Counted from the first letter of the stretch, positions 25,963 through 36,046 are shown. The stretch: DNA of 64,000 nucleotides from Ensifer sp. LC163 (GCF_001695855.1 NZ_MBSS01000008.1:1-64000); one strand, 5' to 3'. Program-made: numbers and translations. The notes: generated by a model from the sequence alone, not told the origin.

Positions 25963-26792
25963 AGAGAACGCTTCTCATCCTTACCCGCAATCCGCTTTCG
26001 CTCATCGGCCTGATCCTGGTCGCGCTCGTGGTGCTTTCGGCCGTGTTCGCCGATCTCATAGCGCCGTTTCCCGAGCATCGCGGCGCTGTCGTCGACTTCG
26101 TCAACTTCAACAAGGCGCCGGAATGGCCCTACATATTCGGCACGGATCTGGTCGGCCGCGATCTCTTCAGCCGCATCATCTATGCCTATCGCATTTCGCT
26201 CGTACTCGGCATCGTCGTCTTGGCGATTGCGGTTCCGGTCGGCGTCGCGATCGGACTGATCGCTGGATATGTCGGCGGCTGGACCGAATATCTGCTGATG
26301 CGGCTGACCGATGTCTTCCTGTCGATCCCGCCGCTGGTACTGGCCATGTCGATGATGGGGCTGCTGGAGCCGACGTTGACCAATGGCATGATCGCGGTCA
26401 CCGTGATGTGGTGGCCCTGGTACACCCGGCTCGTCTACAATCTCGCCCGCTCCGAGAAGGAGGAGGGCTATGTGCTCGCTGCCGAGGTCATCGGCGCCTC
26501 GAAGCTGCACATCATGTTCCGCGAAATCCTGCCGAACTGCGTGCCGTCGATCCTGACCAAGATGATGCTCGACTTCGGTTTCGTGATCCTGATTGCCTCG
26601 TCGCTGTCGTTCCTCGGTCTCGGTGTCCAGCCGCCGACGCCTGATCTGGGCTCGATGGTCGCAGAAGGCGCCAAATATCTGCCCGACAGCTGGTGGCTGA
26701 CCGTGTTCCCCGGCCTTGCCATTCTCATTGCCGTCTTCGGCTTCAACCTCATCGGCGACGCCCTGCGCGAAATCCTGGGAGTGGATCAATGA
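25959..26792 (+). CDS. DppC-type ABC permease
   Basis: 277 residues. 'FGTDLVGRDLFSRIIYAYRI' near residue 65 and the loop 'GYVLAAEVIGASKLHIMFRE' are diagnostic for DppC/OppC, and the C-terminus '[16 protein letters not shown]' is the normal family end. ATG 25959 overlaps the previous stop by 4 bases, and its own stop overlaps the ATPase start in the same way. Confidence 0.93.
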   Translation: MKRTLLILTRNPLSLIGLILVALVVLSAVFADLIAPFPEHRGAVVDFVNFNKAPEWPYIFGTDLVGRDLFSRIIYAYRISLVLGIVVLAIAVPVGVAIGLIAGYVGGWTEYLLMRLTDVFLSIPPLVLAMSMMGLLEPTLTNGMIAVTVMWWPWYTRLVYNLARSEKEEGYVLAAEVIGASKLHIMFREILPNCVPSILTKMMLDFGFVILIASSLSFLGLGVQPPTPDLGSMVAEGAKYLPDSWWLTVFPGLAILIAVFGFNLIGDALREILGVDQ

Positions 26793-27679
26793 GTGCTCCG
26801 ACCCTCAAGATCGAAGACCTGAAGCTCGCCTTCAAGACGCATCGCGGATTGATCGAAGTGCTGCACGGCATATCGCTGCATATCCGCAAGGGAGAGCGTG
26901 TCGCTCTCGTCGGTGAGTCCGGTTCGGGAAAGTCGGTGACGGCCCGCATCGTGCTCGGCCTGCTGCAGCAGATGAAGACGGCCCGGATTGCGGGCAAGCT
27001 GGAATTCGAGGGCCGGGAGCTCGATCGGCTGTCGCGCCGCGACCGGCATCAGCTGCGCGGAACGAAGATGTCGATGATCTTTCAGGACCCGACGTCCTCG
27101 CTGAACCCGACCTATACGATCGGAGTGCAGTTTCGCGAGGTACTCGACCGCGCGAAGCCGGGTATCTCCGCTGCCGACGCACGCCTCAAGGCGGTCGAGG
27201 CGCTTGCCGATGTGTCGATTCACGAACCGGAGCGCGTGCTCGATTCCTATGCGTTCCAGCTTTCGGGCGGTATGAACCAGCGCGTGATGATCGCCATGGC
27301 GCTCGCCAACAACCCGTCGCTGCTCCTGGCCGATGAGCCCGGCACGGCGCTCGACGTCACGGTCCAGGCGCAGACGCTGCGGCTGATGAGCACCCTTGCC
27401 GAAAAACATCACACCGCCGTGCTGTTCATCTCCCACAATCTCGGCGTCGTGCGCGAGTTCGCCGATCGGGTCTACGTCATCTACCAGGGCAATATCGTCG
27501 AGCAGGGGCCGACTGGCGCCTTGTTCGACAATCCACGCCATCCCTATACGCGCGCGCTGCTGGCGGCCGTTCCCCGGATTACCGGCGGCGGCATCCCCGA
27601 TATTGCCGAGACGACCGACGATTTCTTCGCGCCGCTTGCGGCGCATGCCGGCTTTAGCGAGAAGGAACTGCTGGCATGA
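26789..27679 (+). CDS. DppD-type ABC importer ATPase
   Basis: 296 residues. Walker A '[18 protein letters not shown]', signature '[15 protein letters not shown]', Walker B '[20 protein letters not shown]' and H-loop 'FISHNLGVV' are intact. '[20 protein letters not shown]' marks the oligopeptide subgroup. The C-terminal region is somewhat short and lacks the usual Cys-rich cluster seen in many DppD proteins. It overlaps both neighbours by 4 bases. Confidence 0.93.
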   Translation: MSAPTLKIEDLKLAFKTHRGLIEVLHGISLHIRKGERVALVGESGSGKSVTARIVLGLLQQMKTARIAGKLEFEGRELDRLSRRDRHQLRGTKMSMIFQDPTSSLNPTYTIGVQFREVLDRAKPGISAADARLKAVEALADVSIHEPERVLDSYAFQLSGGMNQRVMIAMALANNPSLLLADEPGTALDVTVQAQTLRLMSTLAEKHHTAVLFISHNLGVVREFADRVYVIYQGNIVEQGPTGALFDNPRHPYTRALLAAVPRITGGGIPDIAETTDDFFAPLAAHAGFSEKELLA

Positions 27680-28488
27680 GTGCTCTGCTCTCCATACGCT
27701 CCGTGTCCAAGGCATTCGCGGTCGGTTCCAACACGGTTCGTGCGCTCGACACCGTTTCCTTCGAGGTCGCAAAGGGCGAATGCCTGGCGATCGTCGGTGA
27801 GTCCGGCTCGGGCAAATCGACGATCGCCAACGTCATCCTCGGCATCTACGGTGCGACCTCGGGCGAGATGATCTTCGACGGCGAACCGCTTGACCAGACG
27901 AGGACGAAGCGGCATCGCCGCCGGATCCAGCTTGTGCAGCAGAACCCGCTGTCCTCGCTCAATCCGCGACGATCGATCGGCGCCTCGCTTCGTCTCGCGC
28001 TCGACGTTCACGATATTGGCGACCGCAAGGCGCGCGATGCCGAGACCGGGCGTCTGCTGGAAGAAGTCGGTTTGCCCGCCGACTTCCGCACCCGCGCACC
28101 GGCCGCGCTTTCCGGCGGCCAACGGCAGCGCGTGGCGATCGCCCGGGCGCTCGCCTGCCAGTCCGAACTGGTGGTGCTGGACGAGCCGACCTCGGCGCTC
28201 GACGTTCTGGTCCAGGCCCGCGTGCTGCGGTTGCTGCAGGACCTCAAGGAGAAGCGCAACCTCACCTATATCTTCATCACCCACGACCTTTCCGTCGTGC
28301 GCAACATCGCCGACCGCGTCGCGGTGTTCGAGCGCGGCAAACTCGTCGAACTCGGTACGACGACGGACCTCTTCACCACCCCCAAGCATGACTATACCCG
28401 CCGCCTTATCGGCGCGGTTCCGGTCGTCAGCCGCGAGGAAGCGGCTCTTCGCGACCGACTTATGGAGAATGACCATGCAGATGCCTGA
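27676..28488 (+). CDS. DppF-type ABC importer ATPase
   Basis: 270 residues with Walker A '[19 protein letters not shown]', 'IQLVQQNPLSSLNPRRSIGA', signature '[18 protein letters not shown]', Walker B '[20 protein letters not shown]' and 'THDLSVVRNIADRVAVF'. It is the second ATPase of the importer. Its 3' end overlaps the start of the GAF-domain gene by 14 bases, which implies translational coupling. Confidence 0.93.
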   Translation: MSALLSIRSVSKAFAVGSNTVRALDTVSFEVAKGECLAIVGESGSGKSTIANVILGIYGATSGEMIFDGEPLDQTRTKRHRRRIQLVQQNPLSSLNPRRSIGASLRLALDVHDIGDRKARDAETGRLLEEVGLPADFRTRAPAALSGGQRQRVAIARALACQSELVVLDEPTSALDVLVQARVLRLLQDLKEKRNLTYIFITHDLSVVRNIADRVAVFERGKLVELGTTTDLFTTPKHDYTRRLIGAVPVVSREEAALRDRLMENDHADA

Positions 28489-28978
28489 CTATAAATTCTT
28501 CGTCGAAGCCGTGGCCGCTGCGGGCCAACAGCCGCAGGCGGCCTATGCCGCCTTGGAAAAGCTCACCCACGACGTCGTCGGCGTGAAGCTGTTCACGATC
28601 ATGACCAGCGACACGAAGGACAAGGTTTCCGAACGCGTCTACTCCAATATGCCCGACGCCTATCCGGTGCTGGGAACGAAGCCCTACAACGACACCCGTT
28701 GGTCAGATATCACATTGCGTGACAAGCAGACCTTTGTCGCCAACACGATCGAAGACATCGCCACGGTGTTCGACGATCATGAGCTGATTCAGTCGCTTGG
28801 CTGCGAATCCGTCATCAATGTGCCGATCATCGTCGATGGCGAAGTCATCGGCACGCTGAACTGCCTGCACGAAGCGGGCTTTTACACCGACGAACGCATC
28901 AAGGCGGCCGAGGCGCTGAAACTGCCCGGCGCCGTTTGCATGCTTCTCCATGAACAGATGAAAGCCGGAGCAAGATAA
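28475..28978 (+). CDS. Stand-alone GAF-domain protein
   Basis: 167 residues forming one GAF domain: 'AAYAALEKLTHDVVGVKLFT', 'DITLRDKQTFVANTIEDIAT', 'LGCESVINVPIIVDGEVIGT' and 'LNCLHEAGFYTDERIKAAEA'. There is no output domain. I chose ATG 28475 because GGAG lies 7 bases upstream. It lies between the transporter ATPase and hydantoinase genes with overlaps at both ends (14 bases upstream, TAATG downstream), so it belongs to the pathway. It may bind the substrate as a sensor or act as an accessory or isomerase-like protein. Function not assignable from sequence. Confidence 0.85.
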   Translation: MQMPDYKFFVEAVAAAGQQPQAAYAALEKLTHDVVGVKLFTIMTSDTKDKVSERVYSNMPDAYPVLGTKPYNDTRWSDITLRDKQTFVANTIEDIATVFDDHELIQSLGCESVINVPIIVDGEVIGTLNCLHEAGFYTDERIKAAEALKLPGAVCMLLHEQMKAGAR

Positions 28979-31050
28979 TGGCCGAGAAAACCATTCGCGT
29001 TGCCACCGACGTCGGCGGCACCTTTACCGATCTGGTCTGCTTCGAGACCGATCACGCCACGGGCCAGTCCCGGATCATCACCGCCAAGTCTGACACGACC
29101 CCGCCCAACTTCGAGCAGGGCGTGCTCAATGTCCTGGAGAAGGCGGCGATCGACCCGAAGACGGTCGACTTCCTTGCCCACGGTACCACCGTCGTCATCA
29201 ACGCTCTGACCGAACGCAAGGGCGTGAAAGTCGGCCTCATCACCACCGAGGGCTTTCGCGACACGCTCGAAATCGCCCGCGGCAACCGACCGGACTTCTT
29301 CAACCTTCATTATGTGAAGCCGGAGGTTTTCGTGCCGCGTTATCTGCGCCGCGAGCTGCCGGGACGGATGAACTACAAGGGCGAGGAACTGCAGCCGCTC
29401 GATCTCGCGCCGCTGAGAGCGATCCTGGACGACTTTCGCGCCGACGGTGTCGAGGCGGTTGCCATCTGCTTCCTGCACTCCTACGCCAACCCGGCGCATG
29501 AGCAGGCGGCCCTGTCAGAGGTGCGACGCCTTTGGCCCGGCATATCAGCGGTCTCCTCGCACCAGATCACCCGTGAGTGGCGCGAATACGAGCGCACCAA
29601 CACGGCGGTCATGTCGGCCTATGTCCAGCCGGCCGCTGAGCGCTATCTCGGCCGCCTGAACGACGGTCTCAAGGATCGCGGCTTCGACGGTAACCTGTTC
29701 ATCATGCAGTCGAACTGCGGCGTCGATTCCCTGGATTCCGTCTCGAAGATCCCGATCACCATGGTCGAGTCCGGGCCAGCCTCTGGCTTCTGGGGCGCTG
29801 CCGAGCTCGGCAAGCTGATTGGCGAACGGAACGTGCTCGCCCTCGATATCGGCGGCACCACGGCGAAATGCTCGCTGATCGAAGACGGTAAGGTCAGGAT
29901 CATGACCGACTATTGGATCGAGCGCGATCGGACCTCTGCCGGCTATCCGATCATGGTGCCGGTGGTCGACCTGGTCGAAATCGGCAATGGTGGCGGATCG
30001 ATCGCCTGGGTGGACGAATTCGGCAAGCTGCATGTCGGCCCGAAGTCGGCCGGTGCGATGCCGGGACCGGCCGCCTATGGGCGCGGCGGCACGAGCCCGA
30101 CGACGACCGATGCCAACCTCTGGCTTGGCCGCATCAACCGTGACTATTTCTGCGGCGGCTCGGTCATTGCAGACATGGCGGCGGCCGAGAAAGCATTGAG
30201 CGATGTCGGCGCAAAGCTAGGTGCGAGCCCAAGCGATGTGGCGCGCGGCATCATCCGCATCGCCAACAACAATATGGTCAACGCGCTGAAGCTGGTTTCC
30301 CTCAACCGCGGGCATGATCCGCGCGACTTCACGCTCGTCGCCTTCGGCGGCGGCGGTGCCATGCATGCGGTGGCACTCGGCGCCGAACTCGGTGTGAAGA
30401 AGGTGGTGATTCCGGCGGGCGCCGCCGTCTTCTCCGCCTGGGGCATGATGATGTCCGACCTTCGCCGCGATTTCTTCGTCACCAAGCTGGCGGAATTGAG
30501 GGCGGGCGGCGGCAATGCTGTCGAGGCCCTGTTCGCCGAGACCGAAGCGGTCGCCCTTCAGCAGTTCGGCGAGGAGGAAGTGGATGCGTCGAAGGTCAAG
30601 TTCCTGCGATACGGCAAGTTCCGTTACCAGAACCAGGAGCACACGACCGAGGTGCTGATTGAAGGTGTCATTTCGGACGCAAGGCTGGCCGAGATCGAGG
30701 CGGCATTCCACGAGACCTACGAGCGCGAATATACCTACCGGCTCGACGCGCCGGTTGAGCTTGTCGGCATTCACCTCGTTGCCTCAGCCGAGGTCGGCAA
30801 ACTGACCATGCGCCATAAAGAGCCGACCGGTGCCGAGGCCGAGGTGGCTTCCAAGGGTGAGCGCGAGGTGGACTACGCGCTTGAGGGTGTCCACAAGGCC
30901 GCGATCTACGACGGCGAAAAGCTCGAGCCTGGCATGACGTTTTCCGGCCCTGCGGTGATCGAAGATCCCGGGACGACGATCGTCATCCATCCCGGCAATC
31001 GCGTCGAGGTCGATGGCTTCGGCAACATCCATATCAATCTCAAGGCTTGA
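28978..31050 (+). CDS. hyuA: Hydantoinase/oxoprolinase subunit A (HyuA family)
   Basis: 690 residues, the normal family length. The N-terminal 'VATDVGGTFTDLVCFE' and central 'ALDIGGTTAKCSLIEDG' are the two actin-like ATP-binding motifs of the HyuA/5-oxoprolinase fold. 'DFLAHGTTVVINALTERKG' and 'LVAFGGGGAMHAVALGAEL' are further hallmarks. With HyuB it forms an ATP-dependent enzyme that opens cyclic amides such as N-methylhydantoin or 5-oxoproline, or in related forms carboxylates ketones; sequence alone does not decide which. The last base of the GAF gene stop is its first base. Confidence 0.93.
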   Translation: MAEKTIRVATDVGGTFTDLVCFETDHATGQSRIITAKSDTTPPNFEQGVLNVLEKAAIDPKTVDFLAHGTTVVINALTERKGVKVGLITTEGFRDTLEIARGNRPDFFNLHYVKPEVFVPRYLRRELPGRMNYKGEELQPLDLAPLRAILDDFRADGVEAVAICFLHSYANPAHEQAALSEVRRLWPGISAVSSHQITREWREYERTNTAVMSAYVQPAAERYLGRLNDGLKDRGFDGNLFIMQSNCGVDSLDSVSKIPITMVESGPASGFWGAAELGKLIGERNVLALDIGGTTAKCSLIEDGKVRIMTDYWIERDRTSAGYPIMVPVVDLVEIGNGGGSIAWVDEFGKLHVGPKSAGAMPGPAAYGRGGTSPTTTDANLWLGRINRDYFCGGSVIADMAAAEKALSDVGAKLGASPSDVARGIIRIANNNMVNALKLVSLNRGHDPRDFTLVAFGGGGAMHAVALGAELGVKKVVIPAGAAVFSAWGMMMSDLRRDFFVTKLAELRAGGGNAVEALFAETEAVALQQFGEEEVDASKVKFLRYGKFRYQNQEHTTEVLIEGVISDARLAEIEAAFHETYEREYTYRLDAPVELVGIHLVASAEVGKLTMRHKEPTGAEAEVASKGEREVDYALEGVHKAAIYDGEKLEPGMTFSGPAVIEDPGTTIVIHPGNRVEVDGFGNIHINLKA

Positions 31051-31062
31051 GGAGAGCGGGGC

Positions 31063-32727
31063 ATGACTTCAGTTTCCCACGACCCCATCACTCTGGAGAT
31101 CATCCAGAATTCGCTGCAGGCAACGGCTGACGAGATGTTTGCCGCCATGCGCAAGACGGCAATGAGCTCGATCATCTACGAGGTGCTCGACATGGGCACC
31201 GGCATCACTGATGCGACCGGCCGGCTGGCGTCGTCCGGCGCCGGTATCCCCGGCTTCATCGGCGTGCTCGACAAATCGGTCAAGGTGCTGCTGGAGAAGT
31301 TCAACAAGCCCGGTGATATCGAGCCGGGCGACGTGTTCATCACCAACGATCCCTATTACGGCGGCGTCACCCATCTCAACGACCTCGTCGTCGCGATGCC
31401 CGTCTTCGCCGACGGCAGGATCATCGCCTGGACCGCCAATATTGCCCACAATTCCGACGTCGGCGGCAAGTCGCCGGGCTCGCTCTCGGCCGATGCGACG
31501 GAAATCTTTCAGGAAGGCCTGCGCCTGCCGGCGATCAAGATGATCGCCCGGGGCGAGCCGATCCCGGCTGTCTTCGACATCATCACCGTCAATTCGCGCA
31601 TGCCCGATTTTATCGAGGGCGACCTCTGGGCGGCGATCGCGTCGGTTCGCATCGGCGCCAGGCGCCTGGCCGAACTCGCGGAGAAGTACGGCGTCTCGAC
31701 CTTCGAGGCCGCCATGGACAGCTTCATGAACTTCGGGGAGAAAGTCACCCGCGCCGAGCTTGCCAAGCAGCCGCATGGCACGTTCGAGCTCACGGAGGAG
31801 CAGGACGACGGCCGGTTCTTCAACGTGAAGGTGACAATCAGCGACGACGAGTTCGTGATTGACCTGCGCGACAACCCTGCGCAGGACGAAGGGCCGTCGA
31901 ACGCCTGCCGCGACGATACGCTGGTCAGCATGCAGGTCATCTTCAAGGCGCTGACCGACCCGGCCTCGCCGGCGAACGAAGGATCGTTCCGCCCGCTCAA
32001 GGTTCTGACCACGAAAGGTACCTGCTTCCATGCGAGGGAGCCCGCTGCCGTCGGCTTCTACTACGAGATCGGAATCCGGGCCTACGATCTGGTCTGGCGC
32101 TGCCTGGCGCCGCATATGCCCCACAAGCTGCCGGCCGGGCATTTCTCCTCGATCGCCGGCACGTTCATCGGCGGTATCCATCCCGACACCGGTCGCCAGT
32201 ACACGATCATCGAACCGCAGATTGGTGGATGGGGCGCAAGTGCCGGCCGGGACGGCAACAGCGCGATTTTCTCGGGCGTGCATGGCGAGACCTACAATTG
32301 CCCGGCCGAGATTTCCGAGGCGCGCAACGGTCTCATTGTCGATCGCATGGAGCTCAACACCGATGCCGGCGGAGAAGGCAAATGGTCCGGCGGTCACGGT
32401 ATCCGCATCGACTACCGCATTCGCCGCGACGACAGCTTCCTGACGCTTGGCTACACCCGTTCGCGCATCCTGCCCTGGTCGCTCGACGGCGGTAACGAGG
32501 GAACGCCAAACTATGCGCTGGTGATGCGCAAGGACGGAAGCAATGAGCGCTACGCCTTCGGATCCGGCATCAAGGTGGATACGAACGACGTCATCCGGAT
32601 CATTACAGGCACGGGCGGCGGACTTGGCGACCCGAAGGAGCGCGATCCGACTTCAGTCGCCGACGATATCCGCAACGGTTATATCTCGCCCGAACGGGCG
32701 CGACAGGTGCACGGCTATGTCGGCTAG
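31063..32727 (+). CDS. hyuB: Hydantoinase/oxoprolinase subunit B (HyuB family)
   Basis: 554 residues. It opens with 'DPITLEIIQNSLQATADEMF', then 'KTAMSSIIYEVLDMGTGITD', 'GDVFITNDPYYGGVTHLNDL' and the C-terminal 'NTDAGGEGKWSGGHGIRIDY', the characteristic HyuB path. It is the partner of HyuA and the last gene of the operon. GGAG lies about 9 bases before ATG 31063. The combination with a Dpp-type importer suggests uptake and opening of a cyclic imide or amide from outside the cell. Confidence 0.93.
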   Translation: MTSVSHDPITLEIIQNSLQATADEMFAAMRKTAMSSIIYEVLDMGTGITDATGRLASSGAGIPGFIGVLDKSVKVLLEKFNKPGDIEPGDVFITNDPYYGGVTHLNDLVVAMPVFADGRIIAWTANIAHNSDVGGKSPGSLSADATEIFQEGLRLPAIKMIARGEPIPAVFDIITVNSRMPDFIEGDLWAAIASVRIGARRLAELAEKYGVSTFEAAMDSFMNFGEKVTRAELAKQPHGTFELTEEQDDGRFFNVKVTISDDEFVIDLRDNPAQDEGPSNACRDDTLVSMQVIFKALTDPASPANEGSFRPLKVLTTKGTCFHAREPAAVGFYYEIGIRAYDLVWRCLAPHMPHKLPAGHFSSIAGTFIGGIHPDTGRQYTIIEPQIGGWGASAGRDGNSAIFSGVHGETYNCPAEISEARNGLIVDRMELNTDAGGEGKWSGGHGIRIDYRIRRDDSFLTLGYTRSRILPWSLDGGNEGTPNYALVMRKDGSNERYAFGSGIKVDTNDVIRIITGTGGGLGDPKERDPTSVADDIRNGYISPERARQVHGYVG

Positions 32728-33049
32728 GCCCGATCAAAGATGAGCCGAGGTGCCTTTTGGCGCTTCGGCCATTGGATCGCGGCCGCCGGATCGATAAGCG
32801 CGGCACGGTCCCGCAGACTGCGCGGCAACCGGAAACAGTTTCGCATTCGCTCCTTGTCTGCGCTGAAGATCGCGAGCGTCATCAGGCCGCGCGGGCCTGA
32901 GCCGGGGATATGCCGGTAGACGCTCGACGCTTGACGACCGCCAGCAGCTCGTTGGCGGGAGACCGTATTTGCTGGTCTCGCCGGATGTGTGCACTTGAAC
33001 GAAGACGTCGAGATCGCGCCGGCCGCCTGCAGCCGGGCGGTTTAATTCC
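32728..33049. other. Gene-free stretch downstream of hyuB
   Basis: No recognisable gene. Short minus-strand open frames here have plausible codon use but match nothing I know and overlap each other in different frames, so a decayed gene is possible. The family A repeat follows at 33050. Confidence 0.35.
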
Positions 33050-33153
33050 TACAGCGCCGCGCGTCAAACATGACGCGCTAAGGACGCTGTAACACTTTAA
33101 ACTTGCTGCATAATTTATCCTTAAATCGATTCCGATTTAAGGATAAATTATGC
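33050..33153 (-). repeat. Palindromic intergenic repeat, family A copy 2 (reverse orientation)
   Basis: This is the reverse-oriented two-hairpin element: TACAGCG...CGCTGTA at 33050-33091, then a 46-base inverted repeat at 33108-33153 with 21-base perfect arms starting GCATAATTTATCC. It lies between convergent hyuB and the MocR-type gene. Confidence 0.85.
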
Positions 33154-33209
33154 AGTAGGCTACCCGGAGGCTGTCGAGCGCGTGAAAGTCGCAGATGGAA
33201 TAGGGTTGG

Positions 33210-34700
33210 CTATGGGCTTTTCAGGGTCTTCAGTGCGTCTGCGAGCTTTCTGACTGCCAGTTCAAGTTCGTCCGGCGTGTAGGCGGCAAAACCCATCAGA
33301 AACCCAGCCGTGCCGTCACCGGATGCATGAAGCGCCGATAACCCCAGAAGTTCGATGCCGACGCGCCGGGCGGCATCGATGGCTGCACGCTCGGGCAAGT
33401 CGCAGGTCAGCACGCACGGCATCTGGAGCCCGCCGATCGGGATGCGAGGTTCGACGAAGGCCGAAAGGTGTTTCCCGATAAGGCTGGTGAGGATTCTGAG
33501 CCGGTCAGCGTAAATGCCGCGCATGGTGCGAACATGCGCACCGAAATGTCCTCCTTCCATGAAACGGGCAAGCGTCAGTTGCGCCGCCGAGGCGGTGTGG
33601 CCGTCAAGCAGTGTGCGTGCGACGGTCATCGGTTTGACCAGCTGCGGAGGCAGGACGACGTACCCGATCCGTAACCCGGGAAAAAGAGATTTGGTGAAGG
33701 TGCCGATGTAAATGGTCCGGTCATGTGGATCGAGACCTTGCACGCAGGCCGTTGGCTTGCCGTCGTAGTGGAATTCGCTGTCGTAGTCGTCCTCGATGAT
33801 CCAGGCCTGATGTCTGGCTGCCCATTCGATGAGGCAAAGTCGACGCTCGAGCGCAAGTGTTGCGCCGGTTGGAAACTGATGGGAAGGCGTGACGAAGACG
33901 GCCTTGGCCTTGCGCGGCTCGTCCAGGATCTGTTCGACCGCGATTCCATGATCGTCGACGGGAATTGGTATGCATTCCAGCCCGGCAGCGTCGAACGCCT
34001 TCCGCGCGCCGTAGTAAGCTGGATCCTCGATCAAGATGCGATCTCCCGGATCAAGCAGCATATTGGCGCAGAGCGTCATCGCCTGTTGCGAGCTCGTGAG
34101 GACCAGCACCCGGTCGGCGCTGGCGCGAGCACCGCGCTCAAGGTTGACATAGTCGGCGATCGCGCGCCGAAGCGGCTCCGTGCCTTGCGGATCGCCATGA
34201 AGCAGCGCTCGCGTGCCTGTTTCCTTCAGCACCTGTCGCTCCAGGCGTTGCCAGAGTGGAAGCGGAAAGCTGCGCGTCTCAGGCACGCCCGGCGCAAACG
34301 GCCTGGGGGCGAGCTGCTCGTATACTCCGCCGCTGCGGAACATCGCAGTCCCGCGTTTGCTGAGGTTCGGTGGCTGATGGCGCAGAAGCGCGCGCCGTTG
34401 CGAGGGCTTATGGCCAGGGGAGAACGCGGTCATCTCCGCCACGAAACTGCCGCTGCCCACCCGCCGGTCGATAAAGCCCTCTGCATGGAGCTGGGAATAG
34501 GCGGCCTCGATCGTATCGCGGGATACGCCAAGCGACTTGGCCAGAGCGCGTGAGGCTGGCAGTGGCTTGCCGGGGCCAAGCGCACCGTCGACGATCAATT
34601 GCCGTACCGCCCGCTGGATCCGCGCATGCAGCGGCAGCTCAGCATGTGCGGGATGGGCAAGCCATGCCTTCACGGATTCCAATTGGGAATGTTTGAACAA
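33210..34700 (-). CDS. MocR-type regulator (GntR winged helix fused to PLP aminotransferase-like domain)
   Basis: 496 residues. The N-terminal GntR helix-turn-helix ('LHARIQRAVRQLIVDGALGP', 'PASRALAKSLGVSRDTIEAA', 'LHAEGFIDRRVGSGSFVAEM') is joined by a linker to a fold-type I aminotransferase domain. That domain contains 'LTSSQQAMTLCANMLLDPGD', 'WIIEDDYDSEFHYDGKPTA' and the PLP lysine in 'IYIGTFTKSLFPGLRIGYVV'. Such regulators sense amino compounds through PLP. It is divergent from a BenE-type transporter gene across 113 bases and probably controls it. The ligand is unknown. Confidence 0.93.
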   Translation of the reverse strand: MFKHSQLESVKAWLAHPAHAELPLHARIQRAVRQLIVDGALGPGKPLPASRALAKSLGVSRDTIEAAYSQLHAEGFIDRRVGSGSFVAEMTAFSPGHKPSQRRALLRHQPPNLSKRGTAMFRSGGVYEQLAPRPFAPGVPETRSFPLPLWQRLERQVLKETGTRALLHGDPQGTEPLRRAIADYVNLERGARASADRVLVLTSSQQAMTLCANMLLDPGDRILIEDPAYYGARKAFDAAGLECIPIPVDDHGIAVEQILDEPRKAKAVFVTPSHQFPTGATLALERRLCLIEWAARHQAWIIEDDYDSEFHYDGKPTACVQGLDPHDRTIYIGTFTKSLFPGLRIGYVVLPPQLVKPMTVARTLLDGHTASAAQLTLARFMEGGHFGAHVRTMRGIYADRLRILTSLIGKHLSAFVEPRIPIGGLQMPCVLTCDLPERAAIDAARRVGIELLGLSALHASGDGTAGFLMGFAAYTPDELELAVRKLADALKTLKSP

Positions 34701-34813
34701 ATGGTCTGGCTACCTGTCGAAAAGTGGAGGGAAATATCAGGCCATTCATCGGTTAAAAGTCAAGCCGCATCACGGCCCCGGGGCCAGAGATCTTCAGGAG
34801 ATTCAACAGGATC

Positions 34814-36046
34814 ATGCAGCCTATCTCGTCACCATCGCCCCTACGTTTAAGCGACTTCACGCACCCGATCGTCGCCGGATTGATCTCCGTCATCGTCAAT
34901 TACGGCGGAACCTTCATTCTGGTCTTTCAGGCCGCAAAGGTTGCCGGCCTAAGTCCAGAGCTAACGGCATCCTGGGTGTGGTCTGTTTCAATCGGCGTCG
35001 GCCTGACGGGACTGTTCCTGAGCTGGCGGTATCGCGAGCCGATCATTACGGCCTGGTCGACGCCGGCTGCGGCTTTCCTCGTCACCGCCCTTGCCACAAC
35101 CCCCTACGCTGAAGCGGTAGGCGCCTATCTGATCTCGGCGGCAGCCTTTGTGGCGCTGGGATTGTCGGGCTGTTTTGACAAGGTCATCAAGCTGATTCCG
35201 CCTGGCATCGCCTCGGGCCTGCTCGCGGGTATATTGCTGCAATTCGGCATCGGGGCCTTTGGTGGCGCGACGGTCGATCCGCTGCTGGTCGGGCTTCTGA
35301 TCATCGCCTATCTCCTGCTGAAACGCTTTACCGCGCGCTATGCCGTGGTCGGCATATTGGTGCTCGGACTTGCATTCTTGGTTATGCAGAGCCGCGTCGA
35401 CCTTTCCGGGCTTCAGCTGAAGCTGGCGGCGCCGGTGTTCACTCTGCCGGAATTCTCGTTGAATGCGCTCCTGAGTGTTGCGCTACCGCTGTTTCTGGTC
35501 ACCCTGACGGGGCAATACATGCCGGGGATGCTGGTTCTGCGCAATGACGGCTTCAGGACCAGCGCCAATCCGATCGTGACGATGACGGGACTTGGCTCAC
35601 TTGTCATGGCGCCGTTCGGCTCACACGCCTTCAACGTCGCGGCTATCACCGCCGCGATCGCTACAGGCAAGGAAGCCCACGAAGACCCGGCCAAGCGTTG
35701 GCTGGCGGGGATCGCAGCGGGTGTCGTCTATGTGCTTGTCGGCGTATTCGGTGTGACACTTGCGGCGGTCTTCATGGCATTGCCGGCGACGTTCATCACG
35801 ACGCTGGCCGGACTTGCGCTGCTGGGCACAATCGGCGGCAGTCTCGCTGGCGCCATGGCTGATCCGAAGTCCCGCGAGGCCGCGCTGATTACCTTCCTCG
35901 CGTCGGCCGCGAATATCAACTTGCTCGGCATCGGCGGTGCGTTCTGGGGGCTCGTGATCGGTCTTGTGGCCTACATCGTGCTGAACGGTCGCCTGCCGCG
36001 CCGCGAGCGTGCTGAACTGGCTGCCAGCGAGGGTGCGGCCGAATGA
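34814..36046 (+). CDS. benE: BenE-family (benzoate/H+ symporter-like) transporter
   Basis: 410 residues and about 11-12 transmembrane helices. 'LSDFTHPIVAGLISVIVNYG', 'PIITAWSTPAAAFLVTALAT', 'AYLISAAAFVALGLSGCFDK' and 'APFGSHAFNVAAITAAIATG' match the BenE family. No benzoate catabolic gene lies nearby, and BenE proteins also occur with MocR regulators in amine or purine contexts, so the real substrate is uncertain. It is transcribed divergently from the MocR-type gene. Confidence 0.9.
   Translation: MQPISSPSPLRLSDFTHPIVAGLISVIVNYGGTFILVFQAAKVAGLSPELTASWVWSVSIGVGLTGLFLSWRYREPIITAWSTPAAAFLVTALATTPYAEAVGAYLISAAAFVALGLSGCFDKVIKLIPPGIASGLLAGILLQFGIGAFGGATVDPLLVGLLIIAYLLLKRFTARYAVVGILVLGLAFLVMQSRVDLSGLQLKLAAPVFTLPEFSLNALLSVALPLFLVTLTGQYMPGMLVLRNDGFRTSANPIVTMTGLGSLVMAPFGSHAFNVAAITAAIATGKEAHEDPAKRWLAGIAAGVVYVLVGVFGVTLAAVFMALPATFITTLAGLALLGTIGGSLAGAMADPKSREAALITFLASAANINLLGIGGAFWGLVIGLVAYIVLNGRLPRRERAELAASEGAAE

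Noticed and set aside
31069-32397. 442-codon minus-strand open frame
   Set aside because: It is antisense to HyuB and arises from GC-rich codon bias; HyuB motifs are unbroken on the plus strand.
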